Shown: positions 23,807-35,124 of the stretch, piece after piece | How the letters are laid out: every line of letters starts with the position of its first letter | Position numbering within the stretch: position 1 is the stretch's first letter | Source: Lojkania enalia | Taxonomy: Eukaryota > Ascomycota > Dothideomycetes > Pleosporales | Reading direction: 5' to 3' | Assembly (NCBI GenBank): GCA_010094045.1 | Contig: ML986608.1 | Coordinates: 220,815-284,814, forward strand | DNA: 64,000 nucleotides | The notes under the pieces: model-generated | What the model saw: only the letters and a program-made list of their open reading frames with translations | The model's database searches: none | What the model was told of the DNA's origin: nothing | Made by a program: the position numbers and the translations under genes

Positions 23807-25766
23807 ATGGCAAGATTGCCTCGGCGCTGCTCGCTAACCTCCATTTTGTGTGTGCTTCTACTCTTATCGCTGTCCTTTATCCTCATAGGCACCGCCTGGC
23901 TCTGGCGTCGACAGCCCCTAAATGGACGGCCGCTTACTGTGCCGCACTCACAAGAGCGGCAGCCGAACAGGCACCCAATTGACCGCTTGATGGAGACGGC
24001 GGAAACAGAGTGGTATAAAATCATGGCAAAAGAGACGCATGACCTATCCTCTGCCGCTCAGGCGTATCGTGACCGGAGAGGCAGACATCCGCCGCCTGGC
24101 TTCGACGAGTGGTTCAGTGCTGCCCAGAGACTAGACGTTGTGATAATCGAGGATTTCTTTGACCAGATATACCATGACCTGGCTCCGTTCTGGGCCATCG
24201 AGGCGAGGATCCTCCGACGACAAGCGAAACACCTCCCACATGTTATTAGTGTAAGGAAAGGCAAAGCTTCGATGAATACAGATGCGCCCAAGGGCATGGC
24301 ACGAGACCGCATGAACAACTGGCTCAACATGACAGCAACCATCCAAGAATGGCTCCCGGATGTAGATATCCCCATCAACTTCATGGACGAAAGCCGGGTT
24401 GTTGTGCCCTGGGAAGAGATGAATAAGTACATGAAGGTTGAACGGAGCTCGAGGGTAATTATTCCCTTGCCAGATGTGGTTACAGCGCTTTCAGGGCTGG
24501 AGGATGTCGACGATAACCCTGGCGAGCCGATTACGGTCGAGTGGGCAGGCGCCGCATCGTACTGGGACCTTGCGCGGGTGGGATGTGCACCAGACACACC
24601 TGCAAGGGAAGTGCCGGCGGCCACGAACTTTTCTGGACCTCCACCGACGCCTTCTGGGTTCCCAAAGGGCTCATATTACGGCTTCGTCCAGAACTGGACC
24701 GCAGCCAAAGATCCCTGCCTTCAGCCAGATCTCCGTGAGTCACATGGCACCTTCATAGAGCCGATATCGATATCGACGACGCATTCACTAGTACCTATCT
24801 TTGGAGGGTCCAAGTTACCTTTGAACAACGAAATACTCATTCCGCCGGCCATGTATTGGACGGAAAACCCATTCTTCTCAGGGGGAGAAGATATACATGG
24901 TGACGACTGGCAGAATAAGAAAAGCAGAGTCATGTGGCGGGGAAGTGCATCCGGAGGCCGCAATCGAAAGGAAAATTGGACACGATTTCACCGCCACCGG
25001 CTTGTTTCGATGCTCAACGGGACACAGGTGCGACTGGCTGAGCGGAATCCTGAAGGACCCGGCCAGGGCCCAAACTTTGTTCTGCAGTCGTACCAGACGT
25101 ACCGCCTGACTGTGACACGGTACATGGATCTCGGGACGTGGCTCGACAGCGTTACTGATGCTGCCGTGGTTCACCTTGTATGTTTTCCAGGCACCGGAAA
25201 TGTAAAATGTCCGTACACAGACTCTTACTTCGAGGTCAAAAAAAGTTTGGATATGAAATATCAGTACGGCTATAAATATCTTCCAGGTACGTAGACGCTA
25301 TCTCTCTATAGAAGCTGACTTTTATCAATTAAATATCTTGCTCATTCCAACAGATATCGATGGAAATAGCTACAGTGGTCGCTATCGTGGCTTCCTCAGG
25401 TCGACGTCTCTCCCGATTAAAGCAACCATTTACTCCGAATGGCACGATTCGCGCTTGATCCCATGGTTGCACTTTGTCCCCATGGACAATTCGTTTGTGG
25501 ACATGTACGGAATCCTAGACTACTTCATAGGTACGGGCGTTGCTATAATAAATGAGGAAGGAGACAAGGTGGTCGAAGGGGCACATGACGATGCGGCCAA
25601 AAAAATTGCCATGGCCGGCAAGGACTGGGCGGAGAGGGTGCTACGAAAAGAAGACATGGTCATCTACATGATGCGATTGTTGATGGAATATGCGCGCGTA
25701 TGTGATGACCAGAGGACGAGACTAGGTTTTGTTGGGGATTTGGACTCATCCATGGGTGCCGAATGA
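23807..25766 (+). CDS. CAP10/GT90-family glycosyltransferase, type II membrane protein
   Basis: Exons 23807-25286 and 25354-25766 are joined over a 67-nt GTACGT...CAG intron with exact phase (PDIDGNSYSGRYRGF across the join), giving 630 residues. An N-terminal signal anchor at about residues 11-32 follows a short basic tail, giving a Golgi-type type II topology. The C-terminal half is the GT90 (CAP10) domain: SRVMWRGSASGGRN, KYQYGYKYLP, DIDGNSYSGRYRGFL, ATIYSEWHDSRLIPW, HFVPMDNSFVDMYGI. Family members are xylosyl- or glucosyl-type transferases, such as cryptococcal Cap10 and Cxt1. The donor and acceptor here cannot be inferred. Several N-glycosylation sequons lie in the lumenal part. No other glycan genes are nearby. 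Confidence 0.88.
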
Positions 25767-26321
25767 ACGGAAACAACAACATAAGCATGGCGGGCTGGGT
25801 ACGGCTTGCAGTGATCACGAGGTATGTGCTTTTTCGGGACTCGGGAGTATTACGACATGATACCCGGAAGTAGGGATTAATTCCTACGCATGCGTTCTAC
25901 AGCCAGGGCGCTTAGGCACCTAACAGGATCAGTATGATCCTGGTACGCCGTCGACTGCACCCTTGACCGTAGTGGGAGAGCGGCATCTCCTTTGGGACAC
26001 CGGGGAGGGGGAACTGATGTAAAATTTTTGTAAAATTAAATATCCCTAGCATTGGCTTGAGCAGTTATTCCGGAAAACAGCAGATAGCTTCCCTCGAAAG
26101 CTTTACAAGCACACATAATTTCTAGGCGTAAGGTTTTGGCGTGCCTGAGTCTCATTCTAGGACTATCGGGCCAATCATATGACTTGGTGTCTTGGTGTTG
26201 ATCTTGGCGTAAAGCTGCCCCTCCAAAAATTTCCAAGTGAAGCTGCACCAGCCTCAAACGCCCGCAAATAGCCCACGCCGCTCCGAAGCGACAGCAGATT
26301 AATTTTGCAATTGCGCTCTGC
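25767..26321. other. Intergenic, GT90 3' flank and ArgRS promoter
   Basis: 555 bp between two plus-strand genes. I see no gene or repeat in it. Confidence 0.6.
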
Positions 26322-28790
26322 ATGCAACGCGCCTTTAGCCACTTCTCACGTGCTCTCTTCACTTCTTGCAAACCGCACTTGGTGAGGCCGCTGGCGACTC
26401 ACACGTCCACTTCCTTGACTCACCTAGCCACGCCCGGCCCACAGACTTGTTGTCTACACAATACTAGAGCGAAGCATACAACTGTCATCTCTCCTCGAAC
26501 CGTGAATAAACCAGCCACTATCCCGTACACACCTCCGCACACCTACTCACACAAAGACTTTACACCCTTCCTACCATTCGCCGATATGGACGCGTCAAAG
26601 GCCTCCGCCGCGTCTGTAGACGAGCTCTCAGCGATCCTCAAGAGCATGGGTTTGGACACAGTCCCCCAGCAGCCGAATACGTATCCGGCACTCAACCCAT
26701 TTGACCTCTTCCGATCTCATATCACGGAGCTGCTATCCAAGTCAAGCGGCATCGATGCGAAGATTATATACCCAACACTGGCATGGACAGCCAAGCCGGA
26801 GAACGGAGACCTGCAGTTGGCCGTTCCCGCGCTCCGACAGAAGACGAAGGACATGCCAGGCCTTGCCAAGCAGATTGCGGAGAGCGTACGTTGCGACATC
26901 ATCGCCTGTGCCCCATTAGTGGCCAATCTAAACGAGTACATGTTAATTGAGAACCCAGTTTCCTGAATCTCCCTTGATAAAAACGCCTCTGACCGTCAAT
27001 GGCACCTGGATAGGCTTCTTCTTTAAGCCCGAGCCTCTGATAAAGCTCGTTATCCCTACAATACTCAAGGCGGGCCCCTCATACGGATTCAACCCCAGCC
27101 TAGGTCTTCGCGATCCGGCAAACCCAGATTCAGGGCGCAAGAAGATGCTCATAGACTTCAGCTCGCCGAACATTGTAAGCAGTCCCCTCTCCCTGCTCCC
27201 GCAACAGGTGGAAGATTGACCATATCCTCAGGCTAAGCCATTTCACGCAGGTCATCTGAGGAGTACTATAATCGGGGGCTTCCTCGCGAATCTATACAGT
27301 GCAGCAGGGTGGGATGTTGTTAGGTTAAACTAGTACGTGAGCTCAATGCCACTTCAGGAACCGCGCTAACCATGCACTCTATAGCCTTGGAGATTGGGGT
27401 AAACAGTACGGAGTTCTCGCTTTGGGTTTCGATAAGTTCGGGTCCGAAGAAGAGCTTTTGAACAATCCAGTTGGCCACTTGTACGATGTGTACGTCAAGA
27501 TTAGCAAAACGGCGGCCGAGGAGGCAGACATTGCAAAAGCAAAGAAGCAGGAGATAGCAGCGCTGAAAGAGACAGGTGAGGACACAAGCTCACTAGAAGC
27601 AGAGGTCAAGAAGATTGAAGAGGAAGGAGTTGACGAGCAGGCGAGGAAATATTTCAAGCGCATGGTGGATGGTGAGCCGGTCGCGCTGGGTATCTGGAAA
27701 CGCTTCAGGGAACTGTCGATTGAGAAGTACAAGAAAACTTATGCTCGTCTAAACATCGAGTATGATGTGTACTGGGGGGAATCTCAGGTCAAGGACGAGA
27801 GCATGGAAGAAGCTGCTAGGATCATGCAAGAGAAAGAAGTATCGGAGGATTCGGACGGTGCGGTGATCGTAGACTTGACAAAATACTCCAAGAAGCTTGG
27901 CAAAGCCATCGTCAAAAAGAAGGACGGTACCTCCCTATACTTGACGCGAGATATCGGTGGCCTTTTCGAGCGCTACGAAACATACGGCTTCGACAAGCAG
28001 ATATATGTCGTTGCGAGCCAGCAAGATCTCCACTTTGCTCAACTGTTCAAGATCATGGAGGCGATAGGCCGCAAGGATATTGCAGAGAAGTGCCAACATA
28101 TCAACTTCGGTATGGTTCTTGGAATGAGCACCAGGAAAGGCACAGCAAAGTTCTTGGACGATATTTTGAGGGATGTGGGAGACAAGATGCACGAGGTGAT
28201 GAAGACCAACGCCACAAAATATGAGCAAGTCGAGGATCCAGAGAAGACGGCCGATACTCTTGGTATATCTGCGGTCATGGTTCAAGATATGAAGGGTAAG
28301 AGGTACGTGACTTCCTTTCAGCTCTGTAAAAAAAAAGGGCGACTAACAAGATCACAGGATAAATAACTACCACTTCGACATGGATCGCATGACATCCTTT
28401 GAGGGAGACACAGGCCCCTATCTCCAGTACGCGCACGCTCGTCTCTGCTCTATCAATCGAAAAGCCGCAGCTGTGGTGTCCGACATCCCTTCCGACCTCT
28501 CCACCGTGGACCTCTCGCCGCTCGTGGAACCGCATGCCATCGACCTCGTCCGCCAGCTAGCTTCGTGGCCAGATACTTTCATCAACACGCTCAAGACGCA
28601 GGAACCGACAACAGTGCTCACGTATCTGTTCAAGATGGCGCACGCGCTCAGCTCGTCGTACGACCATCTACAGGTCGTGGGCAGCGAGCGGAATGTCATG
28701 TTGGCGAGGTTGGCGCTGTATACGGCGGCGAGGCAGGTGCTGAATAATGGGATGAGGTTGCTAGGGTTGTCGCCTGTGGAGAGGATGTGA
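26322..28790 (+). CDS. Arginyl-tRNA synthetase, probably mitochondrial and cytosolic forms
   Basis: Five exons (26322-26885, 26959-27174, 27232-27332, 27385-28302, 28358-28790) join in phase to 743 residues. The enzyme charges tRNA-Arg with arginine using ATP. Class I signatures are present: HAGH (the HIGH box) at about 265-268 inside [25 protein letters not shown] just after it, and MSTRKGT (the KMSKS-like loop) at about 541-547. [22 protein letters not shown] and a C-terminal anticodon-binding domain follow. Residues 1-78 lack acidic residues and are rich in Ser, Thr, Arg and His, as a mitochondrial presequence. A second in-frame ATG (26586, residue 89) begins [14 protein letters not shown] and would give the cytosolic form. 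Introns are 73, 57, 52 and 55 nt. Confidence 0.93.
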
Positions 28791-31700
28791 GTCGTCTATA
28801 TGCATAGATGAAACTCGGGGATTGAAATGGATTGTGAGGCCCATCCGGAGCTAGATACATTCCATGGAATACGAGACATCATTTTTCGCTTTGTGGCTAT
28901 TGATGAGTTGTGCGTTTTAGCAGCTAAGCGGCCTACGAGCGGAGAAGTTTTTGGTCTGTTGGAGTGGGGATTGTTCAATTGGGTAGATCGCTGGACTGGG
29001 AGACGCCAAAAAATACTAGTAGATGTCTTAGATGCACGATGTCTGAGTCGATTTGAAAACCGGGAATGCGGTGAAATTCACATGTATTATTTTAATTCCT
29101 CCTTGTGTTCTACATGTCTCGTGATGGTTACCAATAGGTAGTTTGCTAGATCAGTGAGCATGCGTATGTAGATACTGAGTCGCTTGATACTGTAGTTTCT
29201 AGTAGCCCATATACCTACTTACCCGGTCACGATAGCTGTGTGTGTTGCTGTGATTACGACTTGTTCGGGTCCATAGGTATGAATGCCTAATGATCCTGTT
29301 CCTGCAACGTCGATGCATGATGGGCTCCACACACTTATTCCCAAGCGTTGAAACCATGTAACATAGGAGTAAGTTGAGGAGAACAATCTTCCGGTAGAAG
29401 AGTCGGAAGGATTGCGTGCGGGCAGGTGGTTGCGGTAGACAGGGGAGGTGTATCTGGTTCTCCGCGAGTGTTGCATCTGACGAAGACGCACGCGGGCTAT
29501 CCAGAGGAACGCACGAGAACCAAATATCTTTGCGGTTCAGGTACACTCCTTGCAGTGGATTTCGAACTGGTAAATAGATGTTCACGGACGGATGTGTAGT
29601 ATTGCGTGCTTAATATCGAGATGTCGGTCTAGGAGCGATAGGCGCACTTTTCGCTTCTGCTTCTGCTTCTGCTTCTGCCTCAGTCTTCATGTTACAGATA
29701 CTATTCGAATCATGATAAACGACCTACTTTGCGATGGACCTCGTCTCGTGTTACTTGGGATGATATGCATAGTCATATTTTGGGATGATGTCTACATTCT
29801 ATCTCGTTTCACGTAAGACAATATCTACACACCAGCTCGTTTCACCCAGGACGATGTCTACATGCTGATTCAGGGCATAAGAGATTGCAAAGTCCAGATC
29901 ATACTACTCAGTCGTTGCGGATCGTTGGTTCAGAGGCCGGAGAGCTAGGGATTTCGAGTCTAGAAAAAACTATAGTGGATAATAACGGTTCTGGTGTATG
30001 CGGGCATTAAGGAAATGCTCATGTGTACTAATATGAGATATGTAGTAGGGGGTGCAACTACAGAATAGCGGCTCGGCGGCACGTGGAAGCATAGTAGAAG
30101 CACGAGGAGGGGCATGTGAGAGGGTTGGTGGCCAAGATTCAACAGGTTTTTCGTTTTTATCATTGTGTTTGATAAGGATGGCATTATAGAAGACTAGTAA
30201 AAAATATTACAGGAGGAATTGGAATTTAGGGTCTGAGCTATTCGAGGGAAAAGTTCCTCGATGGAGAAAGAAGACTCGGAATGCTCCGGAGACATTCTCT
30301 CCAGATAATGGCGTGAGCGTTTTGAATGGACGGGATATGCTGGTAAACATGCGTAAATCTCGACTTCCCAAGTCGCTCTTTTTCTGCTCTGTTGGCAATC
30401 TCTTGCATGGATATACTTGCAAATCATGGTTTGCTCGTCGGACGACATTCGCAGATCGTCCGATAGGGTAAATCTTCACGGTTAAACCGAGGATCAAGAA
30501 ACGGGTGGCCAAGAGTAAACTGGAGGATACTTGCCCGGAGTTTGTGGGAGTCTCGAAACGCATCGGAGGCGTGACTTAAGATACTAGCGTGATGTGGCTA
30601 CGGATCTTCTTATATTCTTGACTATCGAGAATTTGGTGTGTCCGAAAACCGGCTTCTGTCAGCCGTGCTTCAAAGCTCACGTCACATCCCGTCCATCGGC
30701 CTTCCTTTCCGGAAACTAATACAAGGAATTCCCGTGCGTGTGATACTGCGATGTGATAGTGCTGACAACAGATCAGAATGGTGTTGAGGCTGGTTTGCGG
30801 CTCCACGTAGGGCTCGTGGGCGCCCGAAATAGCCGCCGGTCGGTCGGGCGGGCGCAAATCGCGCAGAATAGTGGAGATGGTGGGGGAACACTGGGCAGCG
30901 ATAGTGGTCCCTGGTCCAGGTTGTTGGAACCCAATCGGGCAGCGATAAGGAATCGAGTAAGCCTAGCTGGAGTTGGGTCAGAGGTGTAGTAGAGAACAGT
31001 ATGGCTAAAGGGAGGGTGTGGAGAGACTGGTTTGCGATAGGTACAGCGCGAAGACTTCAGTAGCGACAGGATATCTACGTAGAACAAAGACTGAGATGTG
31101 AAAGGCGATGCATGTTATATCGCAACTGGAATGATTAGGCCGTTAATGAGGTTTGAAAAGAGTACTTTCCAGTAAACAGCCCTAATAACCCAGAGATTTC
31201 TTCAATAGCAAGATAGCGGACATGTCCCTAGCATCTAGTGAAGACTCAAACAATGCTTTGCCTGGGACATGGCCCGGTCATGCATTGCCCGCATGCTTAG
31301 TGATTGAAACTGATGATTGAGGTTGGATAGATCAAGGACGACAAGTTTGGTCTAACGCTGTTGGATGGACAGCCCATGTAGATCGAGATTCCCTGTCTCA
31401 ACTGCACGTTGGTCCAGCGAGCAAAGCATTATAGCAAGGTGATTTAGTGTGAATATGATGGATAGTTGTACCCGGAATTGTCCATGTGTGGAGGGAAGCC
31501 GAAACATATAATTCGAAGCATGCAAGTTAACTGGTAGTGGTTGTTCCACAGGAGGTACCGATATCGCACTTTCTCTTATGGAAAAGCAAGATCCTATCAA
31601 GCCATAGATCGCGCAGGCTTGCCAAACCGGAGCCTTACAAATCTCAATCGAGTCTTCGAAGCCTACTATGGCCTCTACGTATAGGAACGAGATTTTCCTG

Positions 31701-33880
31701 CCTCTTTCAGAAGATTTCAGCTTGCCCTAACCATGGTACGGTACCGGACGCCTCCAACATTTACGCTGACTGGCCCGAAGTTGGATGTACGGAATCGTCC
31801 ATGACTTTTATTAGTGGCCTCAAGCATTCAATATGTGCAACTCTTGCTTTCAGAACCCGGCAGCCGGCGTTGGTCCGTATCTGACAACACGCTAGCTGTA
31901 GATTCACAGCTATAGGTTCGAAGCAATTAAGTTTTCCTGGTCGTTACGTTGCAAATGCAGACGAAAAGAGAACGACTTGCCTAATCCAATATTTTGCTAG
32001 CCGAGCCATCGAAAGCCACGGAGGGGCCACTGTGTTACAAAGGAGATTGGCGACATGATGTGGAAAACTGAAGAAGGGGGTACTTTAAAAAACTAGGATT
32101 CCATAGAACACCAAGTCATCTATTAGGATAAAGGATTCTATTATAGAGGTCAGCGTAAGGGAGTTAGTAGACAGGGGAATAAAACATGAAAGTCCAGAAA
32201 TTATATGTGCCGCGTTCAATACTATGCAATAAAGATGCTGCTAATGTCCCGAAAAGGATAAAAACAAAAGCGGTCATATGCTGCGCACCCTTCCAAATTC
32301 ATTCATTGATTTCCTGCAGGGATATGCAGTTAGAGGACGTGGAGCAGGCTTCTGACTGTTCGTACAACCCGAAGCATTCCTCTGGGGATTTTATTGTAAG
32401 TGTCACGTTTCGTGAGGCGGACTGACATGCGGACCCGGAGTTGGGCCTTGCCATACCTGACGTCGATCACTGCCATTCTTCTGACCGATTTCTGCCGGAG
32501 AGGTTAGTGACTAGAAACCTTCACCGGATGCTTCCGAGCATCCACGAACTCGCCCGTGGTCGGGTTCTCGGTAATGACGTGAAGCGTTATACCGGATACA
32601 AGTGTCTATATATTGTTGGACTAAGATCGAAGATGTCGGTGCAGTGGTGGGGCGGCACATGTTCTAGAAGTCGTGATTTGCATATTTCTGAGTTGGCGCT
32701 CACCACTTAGGCAACGTGGACAGAAATGAATGTCACGGGTGGCAAAAAAAAGGGAAAATTCTAGGGCGCAGTAATAAATGAATGGATGTGGAGATGCCGT
32801 GCTGTTCCTGCATGGCTGCTCGGCGCGCTTTGAGGCGGAACTGACGTGGCTGGATCACCCAAAAAAAAAAAGTGCGAGGCGCTGACACTCGACGCCGCGA
32901 CACCGGTATACCGCGCGCCGAATCGAGGTCAGATTTGAGTATTTCGCACAGGGATTGTAGAATGTGATGCGAGGACTGCTGCTGCTACATAGACATCTAG
33001 ATTGAGTTGTCGTGGTCAAACCCTTGCACGGATATAGATCAGCGGCTAGTCCGAAAGGGGAATAGCTACCGTTATCCAGTGGCAGGGTCCTCCTCCCTTC
33101 GGACATGCAGCGCTTGGGTCGAGAAGAAGGTCGACTCCAAGGAGCGGTGAGAATCGTAAAGAGGTGAGTGCTAGGATGGAGAGTGCAGCAAGAGACGAAG
33201 AGGCATGACGGGTGCATGACTGAGGGGCGGGCAGTCCCGGAACAGCACAGCTTCGAGGAAGTTTCAGGTGCTTCGATTCGACCACCAGCCCGGCAAGCGT
33301 CTCTGACGAGTAGTAATGTGCACAACAAGGGACGAAGGAGGAGAACGAACGAAGGCCATCCAAGCCGGCCAGCTGCGCGGAGAATGAGACGCTGGCCAAG
33401 CGAGCGCGCGGGCGGGCGAGTGTTGCGCATCCGTCCTGCTGCAAACAGCCGCCATGGGCCAATTGAGGAGCGGCCTCAGGGATGGCAGACAGGCCGACCA
33501 TTATTACTCACATGAAGAGGAGGGATTGTGATTGACGGCGCCGAATCCTGCGGTCGACGCCTATGTAGGAGCAGGGAGCTGTAGATAATCCGCACACACT
33601 GGGAGCAACATGTGCAAAGAGCCGACGAGTCTGGTGATTTGCGATTAGCTAGACGATCGGACAGAAGGTGTTTTTCTTTTCTTTTTTTTTTATCTCTCGT
33701 TTGGCACACACGCTTGTCGTCGGCTGGGGCCCATCGTCCGCCGCATACGAGCATGTTGTTTGGGAACCTGGGCCGGCAATTAATTGTGCATTTGCGCAAC
33801 AGTCTGCCTGAATCTCGGGCAGTGGAAGAGAGAGCGGTTGATGGCGAGAGGCTCGATCAGCCACATGAGGAGCAACTGGA

Positions 33881-33926
33881 TGCTGTTGCTGTTGCTGCCT
33901 TTGCTGCTGCTTTTGCTGCTGCTCCT
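33881..33926. repeat. Imperfect CTG/TTG trinucleotide repeat
   Basis: Alternating TGCTGT and TGCTGC units, about 15 triplets. On the minus strand it would encode a Gln run, but no supported gene covers it. Confidence 0.85.
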
Positions 33927-34140
33927 CGTAAACGGCACCTGCATGCTGCTGCAATCAAACGGGTGGCGGACAGGTCGGGCGGGGCGCTATCTAAGGACCC
34001 AGGGAGAACAGAGGAGGGAGAAGAGCCAGTCCGGTGGCTGCGTCACCCATCCTTTGGTAGGCAGCGGCCAATGGCGGGAGGCTAGGGTAGGTAGACGGTG
34101 CGAGGGCGAGAGGAGCAAGCAGACAGGCAGTGTGGGGAGA

Positions 34141-34163
34141 CGACGACGACGACGACGACGACG
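34141..34163. repeat. CGA trinucleotide microsatellite
   Basis: Seven uninterrupted CGA units plus a partial one. Confidence 0.9.
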
Positions 34164-34350
34164 GACGTGTCGACAGGGCTGAAGGAGGCCACAGGGCCGA
34201 GCAGCACAGCACGCAACGCCTCTCGCAATCAATAGATCGCATGCAGCATCAGCGTGCGTCCCGTGACGGTCGCGGTCCTATTGTTGTTGGTGCTGGTGGT
34301 GCTGGTGTTTCCAAGCAAGGCGAGAAGGCCGTCGAAGCACGACAGCCGGT

Positions 34351-34403
34351 CTGTCTGTCCGTCTGTCTGTCTGTCTGTCTGTCTCTATCTCTATCTGTCT
34401 ACC
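34351..34403. repeat. CTGT tetranucleotide microsatellite
   Basis: About 12 CTGT-type units with a few CTAT variants, 0.7 kb upstream of the gene at 35125. Confidence 0.9.
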
Positions 34404-35124
34404 TACTGGAGCCCACACCGGGAGATCTAAGCCAGGTATTATCGGCGGCGGCGGCGCGTCGATGGCTTCCCGCGCTCGCTGCTTCGAGTCTGTCTGTTGC
34501 TGCCCAGCGCGCGCACACACACGCACACATACAGACCCAGCGAGCGGCCCAGCAGTAGGGGAAAAAAAGTGTGCCAGTAGTAGTAGTCCCCGCTGCTGTG
34601 TGGTCTGTCCGTCCACGCCCAACGAGAGGGAATCAAGTTAGCCCGTGATTTAAGCAATTCATGCAACCCCTCCCCCCAGCAGCCCAGTCAGGCGTGCCTC
34701 GTCCCAGAAATCCCCGCCATTGCAAGGTTCGGTCGGACAGCGAGAGAAAAAAAAGAGCGCCCAGCTCGTCATACCGGATCGGGCCAGAATAGTCACCCTC
34801 TGCGGCCCTCCTCCTCGCGCTGACCCTCCGACCCTCTGACTCTCTTTCTCTTCTCCTTCACCCTTCCACCATGGGCCCATAGTTGCCTGCCCTCGCCGCG
34901 CCAGGAGCCCCCCTTCACCCCCTTGCCCGCCGTTATTAGGTGCCAATGCTCCCTTTATTTTTGCCATCACACAAGCCTTCTAGTTGATCGCTGCTCTGAG
35001 GCCGCTTTTTATCCGCTATCGATATCGCACCGTCCCGCCTGCGGACGCTATCCGGCAATCTCAAGGCGTCAGGCCTCCGCTGGCCACCGCGCAACCCAAC
35101 TTTTAACCTCCCCCCTCTAGCTGA

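Larger units (their letters stand above)
28791..35124. other. Long interval without recognisable genes
   Basis: 6.3 kb between ArgRS and the large disordered-protein gene. Short open frames exist on both strands but none has a recognisable domain or splice-supported extension. A run of A (32861-32871) and simple repeats at 33881-34403 are the only structures seen. The last 2 kb probably holds the leader and promoter of the next gene. Confidence 0.5.

Noticed and set aside
28827..32710. Scattered frames of 60-130 residues between ArgRS and the disordered protein
   Set aside because: No recognisable family, poor composition, no neighbouring frames that splice to them.
33046..34666. Open frames with Gln, Ser, Arg and Asp runs around the microsatellites
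   Set aside because: They are translations of simple repeats (CTG, CGA, CTGT) in several frames, with no conserved sequence.
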